NCBI GenBank assembly: GCA_029891345.1
Contig: CM056995.1
Location: 82,895,895-82,959,894, forward strand
Source: Dryococelus australis
Lineage: Eukaryota; Arthropoda; Insecta; Phasmatodea; Phasmatidae
DNA length: 64,000 bases
Reading direction: 5' to 3'
Below, in pieces: positions 44,513 through 57,592 of this stretch; the first letter of the stretch is position 1, and each line of letters starts with the position of its first letter. The notes beneath the pieces were generated by a model that ran no database searches, was not told the DNA's origin, and saw only the letters and a list, made by a program, of their open reading frames with translations. The translations under genes and the position numbers were made by a program.

Positions 44513-46210
44513 TATCGCGTTGCTTTTTATGTCTTGCTAAATTAGCTTCCAAATACCAACAGACTGTAAAGTGATTTTCTTATTAATTCATATATAATCG
44601 GATCTTTAAATAAGGGAAAGCAAAATATAATAATTTATATTTCAGCTCCGCGATGGCCTAGAAACAGCTTATTTGTACTACGTTGAAGGACAAACATATC
44701 AGTAGTTATCCGCATGTCTCTCTCTCTCTCCTTCTCTTCCTCTGAATATTTCTCGTCTAAATAAATAGGTGTTCCACACCTTACAAAAACAATCGTAGCT
44801 ACCAAAAATCTCACCGACGATAACAAGTAATAAAGTGAGAATTATTTTTCTAAACAAAAATGAAACGAACTATTAAAACTGGAACGTATTTCATAAATTC
44901 CGACTATGCCCTAAAACAAAACAGTTATTTTAGTCACATGTGACAATTAATTTACAAATGAAAACTTAAAAGTGTAATATAGGAGTGAACGACGCAAATT
45001 TATATATTTACTTAAAAATTAAAAAAAGTTACGAGTGGAGCTGACATTTTAGAAAAATAGACCACACTCAGACTTGTAAAGTGTACTTTACCTGGCGAAG
45101 TATCCTCCTCTCCAACAACCTCACGTCCCTTCCAAACAGGCGAAAGTCAAACTCCATCCACAGTCAGGATACCCCAGATAGGGAATGTTCATCGTGTGAT
45201 CTGTATCTCAGCACAAACGTCTCAAACGACTGTTATTAGTTTCTCACTCACGGTTGGGTTCGTGAGCCAGACCGTCTTCAAGGAACCGGTACGAACTTGT
45301 AGATAACTACACACACACGAAATGGTGTGGCGGTTATTTTAATATTAGCGCTCCAATTCTCTGAAAGGCTTCACGAGGCTCTGGGAATGGGTCTGACTTC
45401 TAGCCTACTGCATGCTGTGAAATGTCCTGGTTGGCCGGGCTGCCGGCTGGTGGATGAAGTTACCACACGCTGATTGGCTGGAATTCGCTGTACCAGCTGA
45501 TGCTTCACCTGTGTATTCTTCAGTAGTACTATTCTATGATTGTGGTTTTCTTCAGTAGTATTACTCTATGCTTGTGGTTTTTTTTACCGTAACACAAAGT
45601 TTATCAGCGACAGATATTCACTCGTTGGCCAGAAGGTCTTGAAGGAACCGGCACGAATGCATTGCGTTCATTTGAAACTGCCGTGCGTCTCGCGGAAACA
45701 TGGAAGTTAATACTTCAGGTGCACGAGGTATGATAACTTCGACGACTGCAATTCGTTTCCCACGTCGAGACCGCGGGACAAACAAATTGCTCTGTATATC
45801 GCAGCGCGAGTGCGCTGGCAGACGGACGACCGCACGACGGACAACCGACGAGCGAGGTGTGGCGACGGACACGCGGAGCCGACTGCCGCAGCGCGCGCTC
45901 GTGGCCCTGCTCATTACGGCGGCCGCCTGCCAGGAGAAAGCTGTATCGGGAAATTAAGCGCGATAATTTATATATCTCCCCCTCTCCCACCTCTCCCGCA
46001 GCATCGTCGTCAGCACTCCCGAGGTGAGCGCGCTGCGAACTTCTCCTCGAAGCGCGCCACGGCGCGTCGTGTCGGCCTCGCACCACGGCGACCCGGGTCC
46101 TTTTCCCGGCGAAGTTGGGGATCGATGCTAAGGAATTTTTTATCATGAATCACGAGGATAATTGTGGGTACAGTGAAGGTGAAGAGGTGAAGAAATTTGG
46201 TCCTATATAC
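44513..46210. other. Unassigned; GC-rich patch 45.6-46.1 kb
   Basis: A direct pair 'GCCAGACCGTCTTCAAGGAA' (45268) and 'GCCAGAAGGTCTTGAAGGAA' (45631), followed by 'CCGG(T/C)ACGAA', lies about 363 bp apart. A CT-rich run is at 44715-44745. The GC-rich patch has open frames on both strands but no recognised domain. Confidence 0.35.
45516..45581 (+). repeat. 32-bp tandem duplication
   Basis: Two adjacent copies of 'TTCTTCAGTAGTACTATTCT' plus 'ATGATTGTGGTT', differing at about four positions. Confidence 0.8.
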
Positions 46211-46656
46211 CTGCGCGTTCAAGGTCAAGAAACGAGGGAGCGATGAGGGCAACACTAACACGCACGCCTAGCATCTCATCGCTCCTACGCGCAAGGCGTG
46301 AAGTGTTTCCGTCCTAACGCTTTACTGTTTAAACTAGATCTTTAATAGTGGGGTTTTATTGCACGCGATGAAAGTACACAGATCAAACTACCTGCGTATA
46401 GTCGTACTTTTCTCTGACCGCTTAAAGAAACTTCATAGGCAAGCTTTTAAAATGCGATATTTGACCACATTCACGATTTTTTTTCTCCATTAATACACTT
46501 AATATGATAGAAGTATAAAGATAGCGACGTAGACAATAGTTTTTTATCCTTTCTGGCAAAACTTCGTATTTGCAGAACATTTATTTACCGAGACACGACA
46601 CGCGTTTAGGCGCAAACGACAATTTCACAGAAAACGTTTCAGTGCATAAGACCCTT
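46211..46656 (+). repeat. Interspersed family E
   Basis: A 446-bp copy, 'GCGCGTTCAAGGTCAAGAAA' to 'TTTCAGTGCATAAGACCCTT'. It matches the 35.3 kb copy (inverse) and 61.9 kb copy (same strand). A SINE begins three to four bases after it. Confidence 0.8.
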
Positions 46657-46659
46657 ACA

Positions 46660-46876
46660 GCGAGGTCTTGAGAGCCGATGAGGATGATTAAAGTTAATAG
46701 TATTGGCATCGGAATGGAGGGGCGGGGGAAGCGGGAGATACCCTAGAAGGCCCGCCGAACAACGGCATCGTCCGGCACGATTCCCACTTGCGAAAATCCG
46801 GTGACCCGGCCGGGGATTAAGCCTGGTTCGCCTTGGTGGGAGGCGAGCGTGCTAATCGCTCGGCCACCGTGGCCCC
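46660..46876 (-). repeat. tRNA-derived SINE copy 5
   Basis: A minus-strand copy lacking a short piece of the tail. On the minus strand it reads 'GGGGCCACGGTGGCCGAGCG', 'GGCGAACCAGGCTTAATCCC' and 'TTTTCGCAAGTGGGAATCGT' to 'ATCGGCTCTCAAGACCTCGC'. Confidence 0.85.
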
Positions 46877-48597
46877 CTATGTCCTCTTATTTACGGGCAC
46901 GTAATGACTGCTGGTGCCGATTGCATTTGTGATTTTTGTAAATAGAATTTTTTTTTCCAATATTTTTAAGTTTACCAATGTTTTCAATTGATAACAGCGT
47001 TAATAACTTATTAAACTTTAAGTAAATAAAAAATATGTTGCATCTAACTTAATTAAACTCATTATTACATAATACTTGTTAATCACACACATTTAAATTA
47101 AAACATTTTATACTCGAATATACACTTAAGTTTAAAATCTATACATATCTACATGAGGTGTTAAAGCTATGAACTTTACATGCATAAGATTTTCAATATT
47201 AAACACACACTTATTTTATCCGCGGAGAACTTGAAATAAAATCAATATTCCATAATACCCAGACTTCCTCTACTCCTGCCACAGCATGCACTCTCCATAC
47301 GCCTTATAATCACATAGTTTCGTTGCTTCGTCAAGTCAGATGGTTGTTATTGTGTGCGAGAGGCACGTGATCAATGAAACGCCGAGGGCTAAGGCCGGCA
47401 CAACTTAAGACCGATTCACATTGAAGTTAAGTTGAATCTCGCAGCGTTAGTTTTACTTTCAGGTGTAGGTAGCTCAACAGTGCGTACATATTAAAGGAAT
47501 AATGACGCAAATTTAAAATTTCTGCATGAGAAATTGAGCCAACTTCAAATGAACGTAAAGCTAATGTAGTGACAGCCAATATGATCGAAAAAAAAATTTT
47601 ATCTCTCGTTTTGTGTATTCATCTTCTTTTCTTTTCAACCGACTTCCATGTGAACGGAATGAATACTGTGTTATAGTAATAGTTGTGAGCGTCGTATGAT
47701 TGCAATAGAAGTAGGTATTTTAATTTCGTTTGTATGTAAGCATGCTTGTTTGAATGACAATCCGATTAGAGCTGAAAAATAATTCCAAACTTAAAGAAAT
47801 TCTACGGGAGCAAATAGGATAGGGGTCCATTTAGACGAGAGATGAGATTATTATGCGAACTTGCATGCAAACACGGAACAAATGCCAATATGCAGCTTAC
47901 ATATACTATATGCAGAGACTGAAATATAAATATCTGTATACCACTTCATAATTAATCCGATTTGTTACAATCTCAGTTAACCCCCCCCCCCCCTTTTTCC
48001 TACCAATTAGAAAAAAAGACAGGTACATTAAAAAAAGCAGCATACTCTGTGCAAACTTAGATATAAATTTTTAATACAGGACATTTTTTAAACATGGGAA
48101 TAAATCTGAATTTGTAACGTAAATATTACTGCATTAATATTATAAAGTAGCCACATTAAATGTCCAGTAGCTACGGTTAACTGAAATAAGCGTACGGATA
48201 ATTCGCGCGATTTTCGACTAACATTTGTGCTGAGTACATCTTTCTGACCGTGACAGCGCCTTTGGCTTCTATAATAAATGCAATGGTACGCTCATGTAAA
48301 GCGCCATCTCCTCTATGCGCAAGGTACAGAACTGCCGAATATTACGTTAAGCATGTTAAGACCACGGGATTTCAGTAATGAAACCACACGTTTAATGGTG
48401 GATGTTATAGTACAATTCAGCGCAGCCGCCAGTACAAGTAGGCCTATCACGTATATTCACTCAGGTACTTTCAAATGAAGTACAAATATAACGAGTTTTG
48501 CAGTGCTGAAGGTGTTCAAGGTAAAGTTAACTGTACGTGAAGCTAAGAGGAACTCGGTGGACCGTGCGGTCAAACAGCCTGGGCCTGCTACCATTGA
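46877..48597. other. Unassigned AT-rich interval
   Basis: C tract at about 47981-47992. No other structure was assigned. Confidence 0.4.
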
Positions 48598-48601
48598 TAA
48601 A

Positions 48602-49016
48602 TGCTATTCACGATTAAATGAACACTTTTGGAATCAACCTTAGAAAAATGTCACTGCCCCTACCTGCAAACATCTTAACAGACACATTGAGTGACATGAG
48701 TGCTGTAAAGTTGGCAACGACGGGAGAAAAGAAGTTCGATGTTTCAACGTTTAATTAGAAGCGTCAGGAAAACTTTTGTGAATACTGAAATTAATACTTT
48801 TGCTTTTTTTTACTGCTTCTCAGTTTAAAATTAGCCAAATTGTTAAGTATATATGCTATTTCAATAATTATACATTTTCACTTGACAGACGCATGAATAA
48901 AGTGGTTAGGCCTACATCAATGTAAATTTCACGTATGCTAGAAGAAAACACAATATGCATACAAGTAGATCTCAAGCAGGGCTTTCCGTAAAGTGCTCAA
49001 TTTATCGTGAACAGCT
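48602..49016 (+). repeat. MITE family A, diverged
   Basis: Full length: 'TGCTATTCACGATTAAATGA' to 'GTGCTCAATTTATCGTGAAC' plus AGCT. TAAA flanks the left and a TTAT-type sequence the right. It retains 'TTTTCACTTGACAGACGCAT' and 'GCATACAAGTAGATCTCAAG'. Confidence 0.85.
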
Positions 49017-49049
49017 TATGTCAGCACTCGATCCCTGGGGAATCGAAAC

Positions 49050-49170
49050 GTGGCAGTGGGTTTTCTCGGATTACTTTCGTTTTACCGACGAAGGCATCTC
49101 ACAGTCTCATTTCACTTCACGCTTCGGGTGACGGACATCTACAGGTCCCATTTCACAAGTCTGCGAACTA
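49050..49170 (+). repeat. Possible SINE body relic
   Basis: 'GTGGGTTTTCTCGG' followed by 'CAGTCTCATTTCACTTCACG' and 'CTTCGGGTG' lines up loosely with the SINE blocks 'GCGGGTTTTCTCGGGG' and 'CATCCTCACCTCGCTTCACC'. Weak. Confidence 0.3.
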
Positions 49171-50483
49171 GGTGAATGTTACTTCCGCCCACGGAATTTA
49201 TTAGCATTGTATGACGAGACGCCATCCGACGCCTAGCAACACTTTAATCCTTTCTCGAAGGGACAAGAATGTCTACGTCCATTTATTCTGAAAGCGTTAT
49301 TTTCAAACACTCTACAACGCTGTTCACGACTCAAGTACGACGGCTCCTTAGAAGTGACTCGTTGGCCAATCGCATCTTTCATGGAGTATAGTTGTGCGAT
49401 ATCTACTTTTCAATGTCGTCTAATACATGCTAGCAATATCGATGCCAAAGTGATAAATCGCTCCAATGATGTACCTACCTACTGAAAATCGATAGAAATG
49501 TGTAGTAAAAAATTGTTTATATTGACATTCACTTTTTAAATACTGCTTATTATGATAACGCTATATCGAAAGAATTACTCATATTTCCATCGCAAATATC
49601 GATCGACTTCATATTCATCCACAAATACCGACACCGTAAATATCTTTGATAACTGCATAAACATCGATGGTGCAGACATGGGGTATGTACATATCTGAAA
49701 ATAAATTTAAAAGAAAAACGCTGAAATAGGAACTATATGGTTAAAATAGAAGTATTGAAAATTCGATATCACTATATCCCAAATGTTTCTATATTGCATC
49801 ACGGCTGATATATCGCTATATCGTGCCGCCCTAGCAAAGAGTTGTAGTGCTTGGTAAGGATGACGGAAACGTGGCGATCGGTGTATGGTTCTGGAAAGAA
49901 GCGTTGCCGACAATGGGATTCCCATCCGACACTCGTTCCAGCTCTCCATACGACACAATGTAGGTTCCGTTCCTTGCTGTTGACAAGTCTCCTTTCTCAG
50001 AAACACAGTTGAAAGCCCAATCACGATGAACCTGTTCATTGGTTGAAACCACTGCGTAAACAGCGAAGGAAGGATATTCTGTTACGTACCGGCATCCAGG
50101 GGTGAGGGGATGGAAAGGGTCTGTATCCTGCACCACGCTTTCCCTTCAGTCTGTGGAATGGAAACGACGTTACAGCGAGGACCTTTAACTTTGTTGATAT
50201 TCCTGTAACCTGAATGTTGGCTAAAGGGCTTGTTAAGGATTTCCGAAAAAACTTATATACATATTAATTTTCCTTTAGCAGTGACCCTTAAGTTCAAAAT
50301 TTCTCCAATGCCATATAGTGAGCATAAAAAGAAGCAGTTTTGTTCACGCACGGCTTGCCTGTAGTATTACACAAATGTTGATTGTTACAGTTGTGATTAT
50401 CTGTCGGCTGAGGTACGGCGAACAAAAATGTAAAGCAAAATCATCTTAAGGCACCCGTATACCCGTTGCGAGAACTGGGCGAA
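49171..50483. other. Unassigned; one minus-strand frame of interest
   Basis: The minus frame 49831-50136 (about 100 codons, no ATG start) includes 'HPLTPGCRYVTEYPSFAVYA' and 'DWAFNCVSEKGDLSTARNGT'. Its composition is more protein-like than most frames here. I recognise no family, and a stop lies just upstream in the same frame. It might be a decayed exon or transposon piece. Confidence 0.25.
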
Positions 50484-50734
50484 GAATGAGAGGAAAGATT
50501 TGGGCGGCTTCTCATCGGAGTCTTGAGACCCGATGAGGGTGAAGCGAGGTGAGTACGGAGCAGCGCCGGAATGCAAGGGCGAGAGAAATGGGGCATCCCC
50601 AAGAGAACCCGCCTACCAATGACATAGTCCGGCAAGATTCCCGCATGCAAAAATCCGAGGGCGTCCCCACTGAGAATCGAACTCGGTTCGCCTAGGTAGG
50701 AGGTGAGTAGTCAAACCACTACATAACCGCAGCC
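50484..50734 (-). repeat. tRNA-derived SINE copy 6
   Basis: Full-length minus-strand copy, about 250 bp. On the minus strand it reads 'GGCTGCGGTTATGTAGTGGT', 'GCGAACCGAGTTCGATTCTC', 'CATGCGGGAATCTTGCCGGA' and 'AAGCCGCCCAAATCTTTCCT'. Confidence 0.85.
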
Positions 50735-51702
50735 AAAATTTTCAGAAGAGTGCCAACGTTTCAACTAAAATCTTTGTTGAATACAATGAGACTCCATGTG
50801 ACATGAAGGTCTTGGATTTCTTAAGCTCGTTTTCCTTTTCTATAACTGTACTCCAGCCTTACTGTCTTTAACACCAACCTCCATATAACTTTGTAAATTC
50901 AACTAAGGGCCTAAACTCATCCAACTCCACGTTTTTTTACTGAATCATCATTGTTTTAGTTGCAAGATGGAGGACAAACCAGAAAACACTTTCTTGTGAA
51001 CATAAAGATTTATTTCACCTGAAATATAAAAAGTAGTCTAAAAATACTATTCCACGGCCGTTGTAGAATATTCTTCATGACGAGTAATATAGTTGTCCTT
51101 TTTTCTTGGAATTTTCCTCGTTAGAGGAACTGGTACTTCAATGTTCTGGTTGTGATCATTTAGATTACTTTTTTTTTCAGGAGCTTAGAAAGTATTTGCA
51201 GCAATGGCTTTTAAAACTTTCAATTCTTATTTGATATAATCGGCTACTATCATTGCATGTGTTAAAAAAAAGGGTTTATTTTTTTTTTGGAAATACTTTT
51301 CTTGTGATCTGACTGAGTCCAAGGACTTTAGCTATCACCAAATGCTATGGAAAATTTGCAGTATATAACATAATACGTCAAAGAATTCGCATGTTTGTGT
51401 GAGTAGCGCGAGTCTCTTGGCAACTCTGATATAATAGCGCTTACTTCAAATGATTCGAAAAATTCTAATATTCTGACACCACACCACTCAATCCACCGAG
51501 TTACTGCGCAAAGTCTTTTGAAAATGAAAATGTTTGCTGTGGGTAACACATCACACATTTCAATAAATGTTACAAGAGCTGTTCTCATTTCAGGCACACG
51601 ATCATATTGCATTCTTTCTATGTGTTTTCTGAGCAGTTTCTTTTGTCCACAAGTGAATTAATATTGTAAGCTAAGTTATGAGTAAAGAGCGCGATACTGC
51701 GT

Positions 51703-51745
<43 letters not shown>

Positions 51746-53757
51746 CTCTCCTCCTCTCTCTCTCTCTCTCTCTACAGCGTATGCAACTTGTAATTTGCCC
51801 AACATATATGAGGTCCCAGCGTCGGTTTTCCCGGTAAGGTATTGAATTTCAGAACCTATTTGACATTTTCGACAAATTTGTTGACAAATATTGCATTGCT
51901 AGGTTCTATTATTTAATTCTGCATACAATATCTTACCAACTTAACTCATTTTTCAGAAGCTTATAAAACTGCCTTTAAAAATCTATACAGAGGCACGATA
52001 GCACGAAAGATCCCATCATCTGTATATAGTTGTTCCGCACATAACTTAAATCAATACATTATTTCTCTTCAAAGTTCTTGTCTTCCACACTGAATATTAC
52101 TGTTTGTATCACATGTAGAATATTTTTTAAAAATTATAAACTGCTTTTCTGAGTTTTTCTTTATTCGAATTTTAAAGCCACAATCATTATTGTTTACCTT
52201 TTTCTTTTTTTTTTTTTTTTTTATCAAAGAGAGTTTAGTGAGATTGGGGATGGGTTCAGACCCACTCTAGTCTCTTATCTACGTCTCTAGTTTCCAAGTA
52301 TTATATAACCCTTGCAAAAATATCTAGTTGCGCTGAGAACAGAGTGATGCTCTCATAAAACACAACACATGCCGGGAGCAAGACCTCGCCGAACACACAA
52401 TCAACGGTAGGTTTATAATTATTTATTTCTTTGCGCTGTCCAGCAGATGAAACCGGTCACATTAATTACAATACGGTCACAGTATTTAACACCACTGTCA
52501 TTAATATACGTGCACAAATTTGTCATAATTGAACAGCAAATATTCCACCCTTACAGAGCAACGAAGAGAGAAACTCAAATGTGTATTACGGCGGACAAAG
52601 GTCGGGGCAGCACAAAACGCAAATCAGCGCAACAAATCAATTATTATAAGTGCGGTGTGAGAGCGGTTCTGCGTGACATGTGCACGTAATTTGCATACTG
52701 GGAGCGAGCGAAACATTCGCGAGGTTCGTGCCAGATACGAAAGCAGAGGGCGGCGTGAGAGCATGGCCGGCCTGCTACTGCTCGCGCCAGACGTCGTGGC
52801 GCTAGGCAGATCATCCCTAGTCCAGCAGTAACGGGACTGGGCACGGCCAGGCGCCGCTGCCGCGAGCAGCGTTAGTAACGGCACGGTCGTCTACACTCTT
52901 AAACAAAAACATTACCCATGGTTTCCGTTATAGCAGTGTTTCCGCAAGGTTCTCCTGGACTCATTATATATTTACTCCTAGCCTATCAAATTCAAGGAAA
53001 TATTCCTCATTTCCCTTACCTCTCTTTCTCAAACTATCACGCCAAATTGTTGTTTTCGATTTTTATTTTCTAAAAAAGACGTCTACCGGTACCTCTGTGA
53101 CTATCTAAGCAAGGAGTGTTTGATTTCCTGGCATTTGCGTTAAAGGAGAAATGTCTAAAGATCATTGATAACAAACAAAATTGTCATTTGATATTTGTAC
53201 CACATACATACATAAATACATTTCAAAATCACAAATTTACTGTTTTAGAAACGTACAATTAAGAAAACAAGCTTACGTCGAGAAATGATGTAGTTTATGC
53301 TTGAAGAAGATGCCAAGAGCTACTTCAAGACATAGTAAAAGGAAATGTTTTCGAGATTTAAAAAAAATTTGCTGGAAATATTGAATTCGTGCAAATGTTT
53401 TATTTGCGGCTGGTCCTGAAGTTTTATAAAATAACTTCATCTGCGTATATCTTAAAATGAATTAAAACACGACCTTTCAGTTCCCTTGTTACATTTTCTG
53501 CAAATATTTTTTTGTACATTTCAAAAACAGTTAAGTTTTTACTGTGACCTGTTATTTTGAATAAACCACGAGATCTAAAAAAAAAAAGTTGGATGAGGAA
53601 AAAGTAGAAAGTAGTCACATATAATGTTTACAAGTTAAACAAACAGTATGTGGAACAAAAATAAAATTAGTTTTTTTTTTTTCGTGTCCAACGCCTTTAT
53701 TAAATGAGGACATAAACTAGCATATAATGTTTTCAGGTTGGATGATACACCGCCGGA
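50735..53757. other. Unassigned; CT microsatellite and GC-rich patch
   Basis: A (CT)n run with CCT interruptions spans 51705-51773. A T tract lies near 52209-52222. The GC-rich patch 52650-52890 contains a short ATG frame (MAGLLLLAPDVVALGRSSLVQ) that meets a GTAACG donor-like site. This is too little to call a signal-peptide exon. Confidence 0.35.
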
Positions 53758-54132
53758 TATATGGTCTATTCGCAGTCTCTTCGAACTCTTTGAATCAAAG
53801 CTTTGAAAAATACGCCATGTATCACAACAGTTTTATACCTCTGCTAACAAAAAGTATCTTATTTTTCTTTAAATTCGAATCTCATATAGATTCTATTTAT
53901 AAATTATATTTCATTTATAATAAATACGAATAAAAACAGCGAGGAAACATGTGTGTTGGTAGCGCCTAGTAAGCAATAGCTCTCATGCAAAATATCATTA
54001 CAACTGAGTGCGCACAAATTCGGCGCGTTGTTACTTGGTGTGGTTTTCTAACCGTAGTAAGCTTAGTTTGCACGAGACGTAGGAATGTCCTGGAAGTAGA
54101 ACTTTGTGTGAAGTAACCGTGAATGTACTATA
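53758..54132 (+). repeat. MITE family B
   Basis: Complete plus-orientation copy of 375 bp with TATA at both ends. It is internally shorter than the reference and lacks the 'GTGTTTGGGGGCTTCC' block. It ends 'GTAACCGTGAATGTACTATA'. Confidence 0.85.
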
Positions 54133-54159
54133 ATCTGTAAAATCTATATTTGCGTGTAT

Positions 54160-54205
54160 ATGCGTATCTCAGTAAAGAAATGCTCTGGAAATACGACTTT
54201 TTCCG
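54160..54205 (-). repeat. Family E fragment
   Basis: 'GTATCTCAGTAAAGAAATGC' and 'TCTGGAAATACGACTTTTTC' match the segment of E around 35391-35430. Short, and adjacent to a B MITE. Confidence 0.4.
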
Positions 54206-57200
54206 GTAAGGTGTACTCCCCAAAAGAAACGTGTCTCTCAACAGTTAGCCAACATCTACTGCACCACTACCCGAACCTACACCGACTTTTTACGTGTAGT
54301 GATGGGCATACTACTTATTGCTAACTACCTTAGTTACCTAGCATGTAGTAGCCCTGCTTTCCGTGTCGTACACGTTATCACGAAATATCAAAATACCAGA
54401 GAGACTGATGAGTAACGAAGTAAAACAACCGTACCAAATACATTAAGAGCCCATCCTAATCACTGGGTCGTAGACCACTATGACATGTTGAACTGCGTAT
54501 AAGTAACTTTACCGTACCAGACACTTTGCACGGGACAATCGGGAGACATATTGGAAACAACTCTTAATAGCGTGGCCAGCGAGACTTGTTTGATAATACA
54601 TCCATCGCGGACGGTAACTTGCGCCGTCAAACGACGAACATACATCGGTAACACATTATTACTAACGGATCAAGAAATTGTGCCATAAACACTAATTAAC
54701 TAAATTATATCAATGCTATCAAAGAACTCATGCGACGTAGCGGAAGTGAAAAATTTCCATACTTCGCCATGTAGGCAGAACGTCTGGTATTGTGATATAA
54801 TATATTAGACCCTATACACAAGTTGGTATTACCGACAGGTGAATGGGGTGCTTGTCTAAGTTCTAATCCTCCCCCTTTACCAAACTCTTTTTACTCGCTT
54901 AGTGAAAACCCCAAATTTTACGCCGGTAGGTTAATCACCACCACCACCACCCTTTTCCGGAAGAGAAAAAAGAGCTTTAATGCTAAATTTTAAAACCGCA
55001 AACATGCCAATAGCTTATCCAAGATTCTAACCCAGAGCCTCACGGTCCAATATTTTGGCGACATCCGTCACACGTTTCGCATTTCACGAAACTGTTTACT
55101 TGTAAATATTTTCTGGAGCGGAATCACGTTTAATGCCAGGACCTGGCGAAAATAGACGAGGGTGCTGGTACCGATATAGAAATGACTACAGAAGAAAGTG
55201 CTTGGGTTAAGCAAGTTCTCCCTCCCTTTGCAAACAACCACGCACGCCACTGTGTTACTGCAGTATAGTATGAAGTTTACCTTTTCAATCTGTGTCATAT
55301 CATTTCTAGCACTGCCTGACCCACGTTCTGGTACGAACTTAAATGCAGTGCTGTGCACATAGTACAGGGTGAATTCATTGGACGTGAGCATATAATGAAG
55401 TACGTACGTACACCTTTTTCTTCTTCTTCTTTTTCAAAACTAAAACAAGCTCTATAACAATGTTTACCTTCGTGAGAACAAATTATTTAGGAAATACGCT
55501 AGTATTCACCTGAAATGGTGGTCGTAAGCCCTCTAGAAAGATAAGGTAAGTACCGCCGGACGGAATCAAGACCCACGCCTTTGTTGAATAAAGAGATAGC
55601 TGTTTGAACAAACATACCGCAACGACACGGAAACAGTAGTCAAACTGCAGCAGAAAAGAAAATGATCCGCACAACAAGTTACGCACTTTCTGATCACTTA
55701 CACTTGAAGCATGGTTTGCGGTTTTATAAACAAATTTCTAAGAAACCTCGCTAAAACTAGCCTTACTTCCGTGGGGTTGCATGAACATATGTGCGTAAAT
55801 ACTAATACCCGTTTGTTCCTTCTTTAAAAAAATATATACTTGCCAGATTTACAAACTATTCCTTTTTTAGTACATAATAACCCAGAATGTCCAGTTTTAA
55901 GCGGTGGTCCCTCGACGTATCTTTAAGGATCAATTGAACAAACTGAGATCCGAAGGTGCTAGCATCTTGCTGCTGAGATATCGTGATTTATTTTTCAACA
56001 GCACGGGCCCCAGCGAGTAGTTACGCAGTACCTCCCAACAAGTCATCCCCAGTCTCAATTTCGACCTCGGCCTATCAGGAAACGTCAGTTTCGAGCATCT
56101 CTTGACAGCGCACGCGTGTGGTGGGACTCGTTAAAAGCATCTCTGACAGAATACTTTGCGAAAGGGAATGTCGGTAGTTTTACTCTGCTCCACATGACAA
56201 TGTATCACGACGACTTAAACACTACCTTACACTTAAACCACACCTTCCCATCGTGACTACGCTCTAAACCCGAATCAGTGAAACGAGTCAGTGAAATAGC
56301 ATTCACTGAGAGCCAGTCGATAAGGTACTACAACATCTGATAATTTGTAAATATTTTTGTATACTTGTTTTGTTAATTTCAGATAGGATAAGCTAATAAT
56401 TTATTGAATTTCTTTATGTTTTCAAAGTTATTATAGCGGGATGTGTAAAGATGATAATCAGGACGGTCTCTATATGCTAACGAAACTGTTATGTTTCCCA
56501 TATAATTTATTGTTGATGCAGAAACGTTTAGTTAATATCTATGAACTTGTAAATGTATTGCAAATGTAAAGAGGCGACACTTCTAATGACAAATTTTATT
56601 TTGATCAGTTTTTGTTTTGTTTTGTTAGGAATGTTATTATTCGTCTTCAGAAGGGCAAAAGAATGTGGAGGAGTCGGCCAAACTGGTATTGAGAAGTTTA
56701 TAATTTTTTTTTTTTTGTTCTGCTGTCCAACCCTGATTTAGAGGAGTGATGGTTATTATATCATTTGTCGGTATTAAAATTGGACAACATAAGATGTAAT
56801 GAAGGACTGTGAAGAAATAACTTCAATCCAGCAACATATGATGACCCGAGGAAGGATGATCGTATGCCACTGCTAGGGATCCATCGCTGCATCTGGAGTG
56901 TAACGGCCCACCAACACTTCGAGCATCTGCGGAGGTCCAGGGACCTGTGTTCGAGCAGAGATCTAGAGTGATAAACGGACAACGAACGAGGATCATCGTC
57001 ATCTCTAAGCGGTATTTTCATACAATGATGTATATAGCCGTATATCTTATTAAATGTCAATCTAAAATTAATTTTATCACTTTCTAAAAATGAATATGTT
57101 TTCTTTCTTCTCACTATGTTAGGTAAATTACTATTTTAACCTAATTTACAACAAGTAGTGCCGTCTCTTAATTATTTGTTTTGTAAAAAAAGTTGCTTTT

Positions 57201-57288
57201 GAATGTGGTTCGGATTGTGAAAATATGCTACTTTATTCATACGAAGATATGAGCAAGAGAACACACCAATTTATTATTTTGATAGTCA
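54206..57288. other. Unassigned interval
   Basis: Open frames at 55068-55391 and 56761-57114 (minus, 107 and 117 codons) carry no recognised domain. At 56625 a pyrimidine-rich tract followed by 'TTTTGTTAG' could serve as a splice acceptor, but no coding exon follows clearly. Confidence 0.35.
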
Positions 57289-57292
57289 CTAA

Positions 57293-57588
57293 CCCTTTCA
57301 GACCTACTTTAATTTACCGTTTCAGGTGTTGCAAACAAAAGCTTTTATAATTCGTGCTGTACTTTCATTGACACAACACTTGTTTCGATGTCACAGTCAA
57401 TGAGCTGTAGGCTTTATGTTCAGCTACGATAATATAAAACAATTATGAGCTGGGCCAGTAAGACGGTTTGCGAATCAATTACTCACATGACATACCATTG
57501 ATATTTGAGCTTCCCAGTGTGCAGTACACACCAAACATTACCCACACTTGCGTAATGTACACAATTGTGTACACTGGGTCTGAATGGG
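57293..57588. repeat. piggyBac-like MITE
   Basis: A 296-bp element with inverted ends CCCTTTCAGACCTA on the left and CCCATTCAGACCCA read inward from the right. It is flanked by CTAA (57289-57292) and TTAA (57589-57592). CCC termini at a TTAA target are the piggyBac hallmark; the left TTAA appears to have one substitution. Near the right end lies the 16-bp palindrome GTACACAATTGTGTAC. No transposase is encoded. Confidence 0.75.
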
Positions 57589-57592
57589 TTAA

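Noticed and set aside
45700-46148. GC-rich frames including a hydrophobic 'ALVALLITAAACQEKA' stretch resembling a signal peptide
   Set aside because: The stretch lies at the C-terminal end of its frame, and the opposite strand is equally open. No coherent protein results.
52744-52840. Short ATG frame MAGLLLLAPDVVALGRSSLVQ meeting a GTAACG donor-like site
   Set aside because: Too short, no partner exon, and the surrounding GC-rich DNA makes such chance frames common.
56870-56950. 'HQHFEHLRR'-like words recalling the C-terminus of mariner-like transposases
   Set aside because: Only one short block matches and no catalytic blocks are found nearby, so it is not enough to call another transposase fossil.
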